A DNA stretch of 64,000 nt, from contig JAZLLD010000065.1 of NCBI GenBank assembly GCA_045597945.1, forward strand, positions 1 to 64,000. Reading direction: 5' to 3'. Made by a program: the position numbers and the translations under genes. This DNA is from Colimorpha sp045597945 (GTDB taxonomy: Bacteria; Bacteroidota; Bacteroidia; Bacteroidales; P3). This document shows positions 51,770 to 59,804 of the stretch, in pieces; within the stretch, counting starts at the first letter, position 1, and every line of letters begins with the position of its first letter. Under the pieces are notes generated by a model. That model was not told where the DNA came from and did no database searches. It was given only the letters and a program-made list of their open reading frames with translations.

Positions 51770-51834
51770 AGGAGTGAATTGCGAATTGAGGCTGCCGCAC
51801 TATTCACTCTTTCGATACTCACTAAACCTGGACA
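51756..51834. repeat. 78-base direct repeat, copy 2
   Basis: Second copy of the repeat at 51281-51358, in the same orientation, followed by a tandem of AAATGGAC units and then by another CAAG hairpin. Confidence 0.75.
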
Positions 51835-51885
51835 AATGGACAAATGGACAAATGGGAAAATACATATGAATAGCGAAGGGTGGCT

Positions 51886-51965
51886 TCTAAAAATTGGATA
51901 GTCTAAGTTTCGCAAGCGAAACTTATGAACTGAAAGAAATTATCAGAAATGTTCCAGAAATTTTT
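51886..51965. mobile_element. Half element: left end of the CAAG-hairpin element
   Basis: About 80 bases match the right-hand half of the 27337-27512 element in reverse complement with about two differences: AAAATTGGATA flank, hairpin 51904-51925 (loop CAAG), then ACTGAAAGAAATTATCAG and CCAGAAATTT. The other end is absent. Confidence 0.7.
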
Positions 51966-52053
51966 AAGGTGGGGTATGAATACTAGTCACACCCCTCTCG
52001 GCAGCTTCGGAGGGATGTCCATACCGCGGACACCCCTGACCTTTGACCCGCAA

Positions 52054-52118
52054 GACGCGTAACGAATCGTTACCCGTCGGCAATTGCCAGGAAGACGGTG
52101 AACGAATCGTTCACCGTC
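52054..52118. repeat. Tandem pair of 25-base hairpins, 40-bp period
   Basis: Hairpin 1 at 52054-52078 (one mismatch) and hairpin 2 at 52094-52118 (perfect 12-bp arms around a single A). Both share the core ACGAATCGT and end in CGTCGGCA. They lie in a non-coding stretch between the antirepressor fragment and typA. Confidence 0.75.
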
Positions 52119-52446
52119 GGCACGGCCTCAGAGGGGTCTCGATACTAACGCCCCTACCCCGCTGACGCAGTTTTGCCCTTGGCTGACGCGCCCAGAAGAT
52201 GGCATTGGGGAGTGCGGGGAATCGTGTTTTCGATTTGGGCACATGAGCGAAGATGCTTCGAAAAACGGCGGAAGCGAGAGGAAATGAATGCCATTATGCC
52301 TTGGAATTGGTGCTCAAATAAGGGTCGGTTTTCGCTTTTTTTACACAGCACCTATCGTTTTGTATCACAGCCGGTAGCGCACATCGCCAAAGCCTAATGC
52401 CGACGCTATCGGGACGCAAAAATTTCGCCATATCGGATTTTTTTCG

Positions 52447-52454
52447 TATCTTTG
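52447..52454 (+). promoter_or_regulatory. -7 promoter element of typA
   Basis: TATCTTTG lies 23 bases upstream of the typA ATG. The leader is very short. Confidence 0.7.
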
Positions 52455-52476
52455 CACGTTTTTATATATCATTACG

Positions 52477-54315
52477 ATGCAAAATATCAGAAATATCGCC
52501 ATCATTGCACACGTTGACCACGGCAAGACCACTTTGGTCGACCGCATGTTGCACCAGGCACAGCTTTTCCGCGAAAATCAGGAGACCGGCGACCTTATCC
52601 TTGACAACAACGATTTGGAACGCGAGCGCGGTATCACCATCCTTTCCAAGAATGTCTCCATCCGTTACAAAGACACCAAGATTAACATCATCGACACTCC
52701 CGGCCACAGCGATTTCGGCGGCGAGGTGGAACGCGTGCTGAATATGGCCGACGGCGTTCTGCTGGTGGTGGACGCCTTTGAAGGTCCCATGCCCCAGACC
52801 CGCTTCGTGCTGCAGAAGGCCATCGAACTGGGACTCAAGCCCATCGTAGTCATCAACAAGGTTGACAAGCCCAACTGCGACCCCGAGCTGACGCAGGAGG
52901 CTGTGTTCGACCTGATGTTCAACCTGGGTGCCAGCAACGAGCAGCTGGATTTCCCCACCTGCTACGGCTCGGCCAAGCAGGGCTGGATGGGTCCCGACTG
53001 GAACAACCCCACCGAGGACATCTCGTATCTGATGGACCTCATTATTGAGCATATTCCCGCTCCCCGCGTGGCAGAAGGCAACACGCAGATGATGCTTTCG
53101 AGCCTCGACTACAGCTCTTATCTCGGACGTATAGCCGTGGGCCGACTGAACCGCGGCACACTGCAGGCAGGCCAGCCCATCATCCTGGTGAAGCGCGACC
53201 AAAGCCAGATCCAGAGCAAGGTGAAGGAGCTTTATACATTTGAGGGCCTCGGCAAGGAGCGCACCAAGAACGCTGTGGAGGCCGGCGAGATTTGCGCCGT
53301 GCTGCTGGAGCTTGACAAGAACGTGATGTTCGAAATCGGCGACACCATCTGCGATGTGGAGAACCCCGAGCCTCTGCCTCCTATCAAGGTCGACGAGCCC
53401 ACGATGAGCATGCTCTTCACCATCAACAACTCGCCTTTCTTCGGCAAGGAGGGTAAGTTCGTGACCAGCCGCCATCTGCGCGACCGCCTTTTCAAAGAGC
53501 TTGAGAAGAACCTGGCCATGCGCATCGAGGAGACCAATGCGCCCGACTCGCTGTTGGTCTACGGCCGCGGCATCCTGCACCTCTCTATCCTTATCGAGAC
53601 CATGCGCCGCGAGGGTTACGAGCTCCAGGTGGGCCAGCCCAAGGTTATCATCAAGGAAATTAACGGCCAGAAGTGCGAGCCTATCGAGCAGCTCACCGTC
53701 CTGGTGCCCGAGGAGTTCTCCAGCAAGGTTATCGACGTGGTGACCCGCCGCAAGGGCGAGATTGGCACCATCGAGACCAAAGGCGACCGTGTGCAGCTGG
53801 ACTTCCAGATTCCTTCGCGCGGCATCATCGGCCTGCGCAACACCCTGCTCACCGCCACCAACGGCGAGGCTATCATTGCCCACCGCTTTGCAGGTTTTGA
53901 GCCTTGGAAGGGCGACTTCGACGACCACAAGATGGGCGCGCTCATCGCCAAGGAGACCGGCGAGGCCACAGCCTACAGTATCAGCAAGCTGCAGGACCGC
54001 GGCCCCTTCTTCATCGAGCCCGGCGAGCATGTGTATAGCGGCGAGGTTATCGGCGAGAGCCTGCGCCCCGGCAACGACATCGTTATTAACGTTGTCACCG
54101 CCAAGAACTTGACCAACATGCGCAGTAAGAGCGCCGACGACAAGAGCACTACCGCGCCTCCAATCAAGTTCTCGCTGGAAGAGGCTATGGAGTATATCCG
54201 CGATGACGAATATCTGGAGATCACTCCTTCCAACCTCCGCATCCGCAAGATCATCCTTGACGAGACCGAGCGCAAACGTGCCCGCATCGCCATGGGCAGA
54301 GAAGTTGAAGACTAA
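52477..54315 (+). CDS. typA: Ribosome-associated GTPase TypA/BipA
   Basis: A translational GTPase that helps 50S assembly and growth under stress. G1 AIIAHVDHGKTTLVDRM, G2 ERERGITILS, G3 DTPGHSDFGGEVERVL and G4 NKVDKP are intact, and the TypA-specific middle (LLVYGRGILHLSILIETMRR) and C-terminal RGIIGLRNTLLTATNGEAI domain follow. Length 612 aa is standard. The gene has its own promoter and a strong terminator. Confidence 0.97.
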   Translation: MQNIRNIAIIAHVDHGKTTLVDRMLHQAQLFRENQETGDLILDNNDLERERGITILSKNVSIRYKDTKINIIDTPGHSDFGGEVERVLNMADGVLLVVDAFEGPMPQTRFVLQKAIELGLKPIVVINKVDKPNCDPELTQEAVFDLMFNLGASNEQLDFPTCYGSAKQGWMGPDWNNPTEDISYLMDLIIEHIPAPRVAEGNTQMMLSSLDYSSYLGRIAVGRLNRGTLQAGQPIILVKRDQSQIQSKVKELYTFEGLGKERTKNAVEAGEICAVLLELDKNVMFEIGDTICDVENPEPLPPIKVDEPTMSMLFTINNSPFFGKEGKFVTSRHLRDRLFKELEKNLAMRIEETNAPDSLLVYGRGILHLSILIETMRREGYELQVGQPKVIIKEINGQKCEPIEQLTVLVPEEFSSKVIDVVTRRKGEIGTIETKGDRVQLDFQIPSRGIIGLRNTLLTATNGEAIIAHRFAGFEPWKGDFDDHKMGALIAKETGEATAYSISKLQDRGPFFIEPGEHVYSGEVIGESLRPGNDIVINVVTAKNLTNMRSKSADDKSTTAPPIKFSLEEAMEYIRDDEYLEITPSNLRIRKIILDETERKRARIAMGREVED

Positions 54316-54339
54316 TCCTAAAATACTTCATATTTGAAA

Positions 54340-54374
54340 AAGGTGTGCCAATGTTGGCACACCTTGTTTTTTTT
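54340..54374 (+). terminator. Terminator after typA
   Basis: Perfect 12-bp arms (AAGGTGTGCCAA and complement) with a two-base loop and a run of eight T after one G. Confidence 0.92.
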
Positions 54375-54425
54375 CGCCTGCATTGGCCTGTTTTTGACTA
54401 GGTCGGCAGCTATTGTGGACATAAA

Positions 54426-54463
54426 AAAAAGAAATCGCCAGAGAGTTCTGACGATTTCTTTTT
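54426..54463 (-). terminator. Terminator after the pgk-like gene
   Basis: Arms AAAAAGAAATCG/CGATTTCTTTTT (54426-54437, 54452-54463) with an inner CAGA/TCTG pair. It lies 28 bases past the stop of the leftward gene and can act in both directions. Confidence 0.8.
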
Positions 54464-54491
54464 AGCAATTATGTTTTGTCTGCAACGGAGA

Positions 54492-55859
54492 TCAATACTC
54501 GGAGTTGGAGCGGTTGCTGCCCAGGCGCTGTTTCCATTTTTCCTGCTCGGCTTTCTGCTCGATGAGGGCACGCACGGGGGCAAGGCCGGAAGGGCTGTTG
54601 GCCTCGATGGCCTTCAGTACGGCGCCGCCGCCGGTGAAGATGTAGTAGTCCTTGCTGTCGAGAGCCATAATGTAGAGACCGGGGAGGAGTCGCTTGAGTT
54701 CCTGCATGGTATCGCCGCCGCCGTAGAGCTTGACGGCATGGGGGTTGCGGTCGATGACAGTGTCGAGGCCGATGGTTCCTTCGTTGAAATGAGGCACAAG
54801 ACCCATGACGGCATTCACGAAGATGGTCTTGGCAGAGAGGAAGACTTTGAGGATTTCGGGTTCGTCGTAGCTCTCAGGAGCAACGTCGAGCACATAGTTG
54901 AGCTGGGTGCCGGGCTGAAGGGTGCGAATGTCGTGGACGCGGTATTTGCCTTCGACACGCTCGCCAAAGATGTCGCTCTCAACGATAAAGGGCAGCTCGA
55001 TAATCTTCTTGGGATATTGCTCGGCAAACTTGACGAACTGGGCTGCCAATTTCACATCCTCCTCGCCTACGCCCTTGATGCTGATGCCGTATTTAGCGCA
55101 GAGGTAGGCGTTGTAGATGACGCCGCCGAGGACGAGTTGGTCGCTCTTCTGGAGGAGCGAGTAAAGCGAGTTGATCTTGGTGTCGAACTTGGAACCTGCC
55201 ACCACCGAGACGAGGGGCTGCTTGGCATAGAAGATACGCTCGAGGTTTTCTATCTCCTTCTGCATGAGGAAGCCTGCATAGGAGGGCAGATACTTGGTGA
55301 TGCCGTAGGTGGAGGCATGGGGCTGCCAGGAGCCGAAAGCGTCGTTGACATAGATGTCGGCAAGGCCGGCCAGCTGGTTGGCGAAACGCTCGGCGTTCTC
55401 ATCCTTGGCCTCTTCGCCGGCAAACCAGCGGGTGTTGGGGAGGTAGACCATGTCGATATCGTGCTCGCGCAGACGGCGGATGGAGTGGTTGATGTTGCTC
55501 TCGATGCTGAGGTAGCCTTCCTTGCCGTGGGTGTAGAACTCGGGCACCTCGATGGTGAGGTGGAGCTTGTTCTGCAGGTATTCGACAATGGGGCGCACAG
55601 AGGTGGCATCGCTCTGAGTGATAGACTGGTCGGCTTTGTTGCGGGGACGGCCGACGTGGGTCATGAGGATGATTTTACCGCCTTTGGAGAGAATGTAGAA
55701 AAGGGTGCCGAAAGTGGCATCGATACGATAAGGGTCGTGGATGACGCCGCCTTTGACGACGTTGTGGTCGACGCGGACCAGAACGACCTTATTTTTCAAA
55801 TCGGCCTCCTGAATGAGGGGGAGGTCGCGCAGTGCTGCGAGGTTGATGTTCTTATTCAT
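54492..55859 (-). CDS. pgk: Divergent phosphoglycerate kinase
   Basis: Related to phosphoglycerate kinase (1,3-bisphosphoglycerate plus ADP to 3-phosphoglycerate plus ATP). Recognisable parts are VVLVRVDHNV, LMTHVGRPRNK, YLPNTRWFAGEEAKDENAER, IYVNDAFGSWQPHAST, VVAGSKFDTKI, and the nucleotide-site KLYGGGDTMQEL and FTGGGAVLKAIE. Several canonical positions differ: the N-terminal DFN is DHN, and the AHR triplet of the DAFG(T/S)AHR motif is QPH. Length is 455 aa versus about 395-420 in the standard enzyme, with a charged C-terminal extension. It is either a lineage-specific catalytic form or a second paralogue. Confidence 0.8.
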   Translation of the reverse strand: MNKNINLAALRDLPLIQEADLKNKVVLVRVDHNVVKGGVIHDPYRIDATFGTLFYILSKGGKIILMTHVGRPRNKADQSITQSDATSVRPIVEYLQNKLHLTIEVPEFYTHGKEGYLSIESNINHSIRRLREHDIDMVYLPNTRWFAGEEAKDENAERFANQLAGLADIYVNDAFGSWQPHASTYGITKYLPSYAGFLMQKEIENLERIFYAKQPLVSVVAGSKFDTKINSLYSLLQKSDQLVLGGVIYNAYLCAKYGISIKGVGEEDVKLAAQFVKFAEQYPKKIIELPFIVESDIFGERVEGKYRVHDIRTLQPGTQLNYVLDVAPESYDEPEILKVFLSAKTIFVNAVMGLVPHFNEGTIGLDTVIDRNPHAVKLYGGGDTMQELKRLLPGLYIMALDSKDYYIFTGGGAVLKAIEANSPSGLAPVRALIEQKAEQEKWKQRLGSNRSNSEY

Positions 55860-55935
55860 ATTATTTAGCTTTAAATGTTCATGTTAGCGAATCTAGAATT
55901 TCTAGAAACTAGAATTATATAATTCTTATTTTAAT

Positions 55936-57078
55936 TTATTGTTCCACCCAGTCGCCACCTTCTTTGATGAGGTTGACGAGTTCCTCAACGGCGTCGGCCT
56001 GGTCGATATTGCGTTTCATGACTTCCTTGCCTTTGTAGAGGGTAATCTTGCCAGCGCCTTGTCCCACATAGCCGTAATGGGCGTCGGCCATCTCGCCGGG
56101 GCCGTTGACGATGCAGCCCATCACACCGATTTTCACGCCTTTGAGGTGCTTGGTGCGGGCTTTGATTTGCTCAAGGGCATCCTGGATGTCGTACTGTGTG
56201 CGGCCACAAGAGGGGCAGGCAATGTATTCGCACTGGCTGATGCGGGCGCCCACGGCCTGGAGGATGTCGTAGGCCACAGGTATCTCAGCCTCAGGGGGTT
56301 CGGTGAGCGAGACGCGGATGGTGTCGCCGATGCCGTCGACCAGCAGTGCGCCGATGCCGGCGGCACTCTTCAGGCGGGCCTGCATGGCGTTGCCGGCCTC
56401 AGTCACGCCCAGATGGATGGGATAGTCCATGCCCAGTTCCTTCATCTTCTCCACAAAACGGCGGGTGCTCTGCACCATCACGCCTACGTTGCTGGCCTTC
56501 ATGGAGAAAACGAGCTGGTGATAGTCCTGTTCGCGGCACACCATGGCGAATTCCACAGCCGACTGTGCCATGCCCTCTGGGGTGTTGCCGTAGCGGCTCA
56601 TGATGCGCTCGGAGAGCGAGCCGTGGTTGGTGCCGATACGCATGGCGGTGTGGTGCTGTTTGCAGATTTCGATGAGGCGCGACATCTTGTCGCCGATGCG
56701 CTTGAGCTCATCGTTGTATTCCTGGTCGGTGAAATGGGTCTTGCCGGTGTTTCTGTCGGTATAGTTGCCGGGGTTCACGCGCACTTTCTCCACAATCTGC
56801 GCGGCCGTCTCGGCAGCCAGGGGATTGAAATGGATATCGGCCACGAGGGGCACATGGCAGCCTCGTTTGGCCAACTCGTTCTTGATATTATAAAGATTCT
56901 CAGCGGCTTTGACATCGGGAGCGGTGATGCGAACCAGCTCGCAACCGGCTTCCACCATGCGGAGGGTCTGCTCCACGGTGGCCTGGGTGTCCATCGTGTC
57001 GGTATTAGTCATCGACTGCACGCGAATCGGTGCGCCGCCACCCAGCGTCAAATCTCCAATATGTATCTGTCTGCTCAT
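55936..57078 (-). CDS. ispG: 4-hydroxy-3-methylbut-2-enyl diphosphate synthase, short form
   Basis: Non-mevalonate isoprenoid enzyme with a 4Fe-4S cluster. The start at 57078 gives MSRQIHIGDLTLGGG and 380 aa. Diagnostic motifs are PIRVQSMTNTDTMDTQATV, LVADIHFNPLAAETA, IGTNHGSLSERIM and the cluster region YIACPSCGRTQYDIQ with GVMGCIVNGPGEMADA. Most Bacteroidetes and Chlamydiae carry a form of about 600 residues with an extra central domain; this is the compact type seen in Proteobacteria and Firmicutes. It follows pgk in the leftward direction with a 77-base gap. Confidence 0.93.
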   Translation of the reverse strand: MSRQIHIGDLTLGGGAPIRVQSMTNTDTMDTQATVEQTLRMVEAGCELVRITAPDVKAAENLYNIKNELAKRGCHVPLVADIHFNPLAAETAAQIVEKVRVNPGNYTDRNTGKTHFTDQEYNDELKRIGDKMSRLIEICKQHHTAMRIGTNHGSLSERIMSRYGNTPEGMAQSAVEFAMVCREQDYHQLVFSMKASNVGVMVQSTRRFVEKMKELGMDYPIHLGVTEAGNAMQARLKSAAGIGALLVDGIGDTIRVSLTEPPEAEIPVAYDILQAVGARISQCEYIACPSCGRTQYDIQDALEQIKARTKHLKGVKIGVMGCIVNGPGEMADAHYGYVGQGAGKITLYKGKEVMKRNIDQADAVEELVNLIKEGGDWVEQ

Positions 57079-57184
57079 ATAAATCATGTTTTAAGCTCGC
57101 AAAGAGCATTCTGTATAATAACTAATATTTTTTATATTTATTGCCTCTTATCCTATTTCCCACTGTTACTGACCATCTTTGATA

Positions 57185-57831
57185 TGCATACTGAGCAAGC
57201 TCAGCATGCAGGACTGAAAGAAATTATCAGAAATGCACCAGAAATTTTTTTGAGTTTCTGAATATTTCTTTTGCCAATAGACATGTATTCCTAATCATAC
57301 AAATTATTATTCAACCAAAGAGACATTGCTCCCATTTTCACTGATGAAATTTAAATAATTAAATTTAGTCAATAGCACAAAACTATCTTTTTCTTGATCA
57401 TACAAGTATCGCTCGGCTCTGAGACTCTTTTCTCCGAAATTAATCAGAATGCCTAATGATATCTTACACAATCTCATATAGTTGAACAATTGAGCCCGGT
57501 GTTCAGCAATCAGATTATCCACCGACTTGATTTCGACTAGAATCCCATGATAATAGAAGTCGGCCAAGAAATATTTTTCCAGTTTTATTCCCTTATACCA
57601 AATATTAATCAGATGTTGGTCATCATATTTTTCATCCCGCATACTCAATTCAAGACCTAAAGCCTCTTGATATACAGACTCTTCCAAACCACGGCCAAGT
57701 ATATTATAAACTTCTATAGCCGCTCCAATAAAGGAATAAATATGTAAGTAGTCTTCCTTTGTCATTCCTCGAGTACTAATTTCTGGACAATTTCTGATAA
57801 TTTCTTTCAGTTCAAGCTTCACTTGTGAAGC
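57185..57831 (-). mobile_element. Candidate GxxExxY mobile element with hairpin-capped inverted repeats
   Basis: Left boundary: hairpin 57185-57210 (11-bp arms, loop CAAG at 57196-57199), then inward GGACTGAAAGAAATTATCAG and CCAGAAATT (57211-57249). Right boundary: hairpin 57816-57831 (6-bp arms GCTTCA/TGAAGC around CTTG), then inward on the minus strand AACTGAAAGAAATTATCAG and CCAGAAATT (57774-57812). The two inward repeats match over about 31 of 34 positions. The only gene inside is the GxxExxY gene. It sits between the Smr gene and ispG, which are otherwise neighbours. Gene-free relatives are at 27.4, 51.4 and 51.9 kb. Confidence 0.65.
57307..57765 (-). CDS. GxxExxY protein (PD-(D/E)XK nuclease fold)
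   Basis: A 152-aa protein with the family motif in RGLEESVYQEALGLEL (G-L-E-E-S-V-Y), followed by YKGIKLEKYFLADFYYHGIL and the E-x-K part in VEIKSVDNLIAEHRAQLFNY, then GILINFGEKSLRAERYL. The Asp and E-x-K spacing is that of the PD-(D/E)XK fold. Average family length is about 130 aa. I chose the ATG at 57765 because the earlier in-frame TTG at 57846 would put the terminal inverted repeat and hairpin inside the coding sequence. Members occur in many copies in some genomes with no known function. Flanking repeats suggest that it is part of a mobile element. Confidence 0.82.
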   Translation of the reverse strand: MTKEDYLHIYSFIGAAIEVYNILGRGLEESVYQEALGLELSMRDEKYDDQHLINIWYKGIKLEKYFLADFYYHGILVEIKSVDNLIAEHRAQLFNYMRLCKISLGILINFGEKSLRAERYLYDQEKDSFVLLTKFNYLNFISENGSNVSLVE

Positions 57832-57856
57832 GTAAGCGACAACCAAACTCCATCAA

Positions 57857-58609
57857 CTACTTAAAATACACATCGGTGGCACCGGCGCCGTAGACACTCA
57901 TGGGAGCGTCGATATATTGGACGTTGACGTATTGGTCGAGTTCTTTTTGAATCTGGGTCTTCAGCACACCGCGACCGACACCGTGGATGAACACCACGCG
58001 CTTCACACCATTGAGCATGGCGTGGTTCAGGCAGGTGCGGAAGAAACGCATCTGGATTTGAAGCATCTCGTCGTTGCTGAGCGACTCGGGGTTGTCGTGC
58101 AGGGCCTCGATGTGCAGATCCACCTCGGCCTCGCCAGGGCGCACAATGTATTGCAGCAAGATATTGTCGTTCAACTCGCGGGCGTTCTTGTTCTGCAGCT
58201 GTGCCAGACGGCGCTGCAAGCTCTTCACCTGGTCCTGCAGGTTGGCCACCTGGTTGCGGAGCTTCTTGTTCTCCTCGCGCAGCTTCTCGGCGTTGTCGTC
58301 GTCGGCCGAGCCGGTGAACTTCTCCTTGAGCTTGCGGTTCTGCTCAGCCAGCTGGGCTGCGGCCTTGCTCTCGGCCTCGGCAATCTTGCGAGCCTCCTCG
58401 ACTGAGGGCAGATGGCCAGGCACATCCTGGTTGAACACCTTGCCAACACCACTCATATCGGCCATGCGAATCAACTCGTTAGCCGGCATCGGCATGTCGA
58501 ACCCCGTGTCGTCGCGCACAAAAATCAGGTCGTTAGTAATCTTGGTGACCACACCGCCACCGATGCTGTTCAAAAACTTAACTTTATCTCCAATTTCAAA
58601 TTTAGCCAT
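57857..58609 (-). CDS. DUF2027 / Smr-domain protein
   Basis: A 250-aa Bacteroidetes-type protein. The N-terminal SH3-like DUF2027 region (FEIGDKVKFLNSIGGGVVTK, then DDTGFDMPMPANELI) is followed by a coiled coil (about residues 72-150, heptads in LREENKKLRNQVANLQDQV) and a C-terminal Smr domain with EVDLHIEAL (the D-L-H motif near 165) and VVFIHGVGRGVLKTQI. Smr domains cut or bind branched DNA or collided-ribosome mRNA, so a role in DNA or ribosome rescue is plausible. It is the first gene upstream of the GxxExxY element. Confidence 0.88.
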   Translation of the reverse strand: MAKFEIGDKVKFLNSIGGGVVTKITNDLIFVRDDTGFDMPMPANELIRMADMSGVGKVFNQDVPGHLPSVEEARKIAEAESKAAAQLAEQNRKLKEKFTGSADDDNAEKLREENKKLRNQVANLQDQVKSLQRRLAQLQNKNARELNDNILLQYIVRPGEAEVDLHIEALHDNPESLSNDEMLQIQMRFFRTCLNHAMLNGVKRVVFIHGVGRGVLKTQIQKELDQYVNVQYIDAPMSVYGAGATDVYFK

Positions 58610-58628
58610 ATATATTTTTGTTTTTATT

Positions 58629-59165
58629 TCATTTGAATAAGTCTGTATATTTTACATGAGGGAATGGCTCTAATGCCCGCATGAACTGGACCGTATCTTT
58701 GCTCTTCCACCCATGCGCACCATGCACCCAAGCCAATTTCTCGTCATTCTCGTCATATATAAGATATCGGTCATTACTAAATCTAGTAATGTGATCTGAT
58801 GGTTTCTTTTCAAGAACGATGAGTCTGTCGAATGGCACATTCACCTCGTATGACGACCCAAAAATTCTAGCACATTTAAAGACTACAGTTCTCTCATCAT
58901 AGTCGAAAGTGGCACTTTCGAGATTTGAATCACGATTACAACAAGCATCTAAAACGGCATAAATGGCTGAAAGAGCCAACGGTATCCAGAATGCCAATTG
59001 ATCAGTTTCGGATGTTCCGCAAAGAACAAGACAAAGATAACACGCAAGGAACAAGAATATAGCCTTTATCAAGAAGGTACGAACATAATAAGCCTCAACA
59101 CTCAGTGTGCTGCTGCGCGAGATTGTTTCTCGACCATGTTTGTCAATCTTGATAGGTTTCCTCAT
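58629..59165 (-). CDS. Two-helix membrane protein, paralogue A
   Basis: A 178-aa protein with two helices (about residues 28-49 and 57-78) and a soluble C-terminal domain beginning FDYDERTVVFKC and YEVNVPFDRLIVLEKK. The next upstream gene encodes the same layout, so the two are tandem paralogues. The beta-rich soluble part could be a PH-like domain, but no family is certain. It starts 19 bases after the Smr gene stop in reverse order and is probably transcribed with its neighbours. Confidence 0.65.
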   Translation of the reverse strand: MRKPIKIDKHGRETISRSSTLSVEAYYVRTFLIKAIFLFLACYLCLVLCGTSETDQLAFWIPLALSAIYAVLDACCNRDSNLESATFDYDERTVVFKCARIFGSSYEVNVPFDRLIVLEKKPSDHITRFSNDRYLIYDENDEKLAWVHGAHGWKSKDTVQFMRALEPFPHVKYTDLFK

Positions 59166-59190
59166 GTGGCTATTCTTATTTGGCTATTCT

Positions 59191-59778
59191 TTATCTCCTA
59201 TTTGAAACTTTGTTATAATAAGGTTTATTTATATCATCAACTGTATTTTCCGGAACGAAATCTTCCAAAACTGTCATGAGGCGCTCGCACTCGGCCACAT
59301 CCCAGTCTGACCAAAAGAGAGTCAACACACGGTCGTGAAGATTATAGAAGCTCAGTGTATCGGCAATTCTGACTTTTTCAAACAGATGGCACAGCAGCCA
59401 GCCAAAGCCGAGGGAACCCATGTCGCTAATTTTATTATCGTAATGGAAGAGGAACCGGTCGAAAGGGATGGACTCAGAGAAAGTGCGCCGGCGCGTGTGG
59501 CAAGCAAAGCGTACCTGGCGGTTGTCGTAATCAAGTTTGATGCTATCGATATAGACCCAACCTCTCCTGACCCGCTGTACAATGAGAAAGTATGCCAATG
59601 TGAGGAGTACGCCGACAAAAAGCAGTGCCAAAGAATGTGCCTCCACCGAAAAAACACATGCGAGAGGGATGACGACCAAGGCGAAGCAAACGATGCACAT
59701 CGTCCACCCACTTTCGCTACAAGAGGAGCGGAAGCAGTCGCAGCCTGTCTTTCTATAACATGGAGGTTCTTTCAGCAT
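59191..59778 (-). CDS. Two-helix membrane protein, paralogue B
   Basis: A 195-aa protein with two helices (about residues 26-46 and 50-68) and a soluble domain with KLDYDNRQVRFACHTRRRTF and SIPFDRFLFHYDN, aligning with FDYDERTVVFKC and NVPFDRLIVLEK of paralogue A. An N-terminal Cys-rich stretch (CYRKTGCDCFRSSC) is unique. No function is known. It lies 26 bases after mpl on the same strand. Confidence 0.65.
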   Translation of the reverse strand: MLKEPPCYRKTGCDCFRSSCSESGWTMCIVCFALVVIPLACVFSVEAHSLALLFVGVLLTLAYFLIVQRVRRGWVYIDSIKLDYDNRQVRFACHTRRRTFSESIPFDRFLFHYDNKISDMGSLGFGWLLCHLFEKVRIADTLSFYNLHDRVLTLFWSDWDVAECERLMTVLEDFVPENTVDDINKPYYNKVSNRR

Positions 59779-59804
59779 TTTCTATTCTCTGAATATCAAA
59801 AAAA

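Noticed and set aside
57766..57846. Longer GxxExxY start (TTG at 57846) that would add 27 residues
   Set aside because: The added codons are exactly the terminal inverted repeat and hairpin shared with non-coding copies elsewhere, and the start codon is weak.
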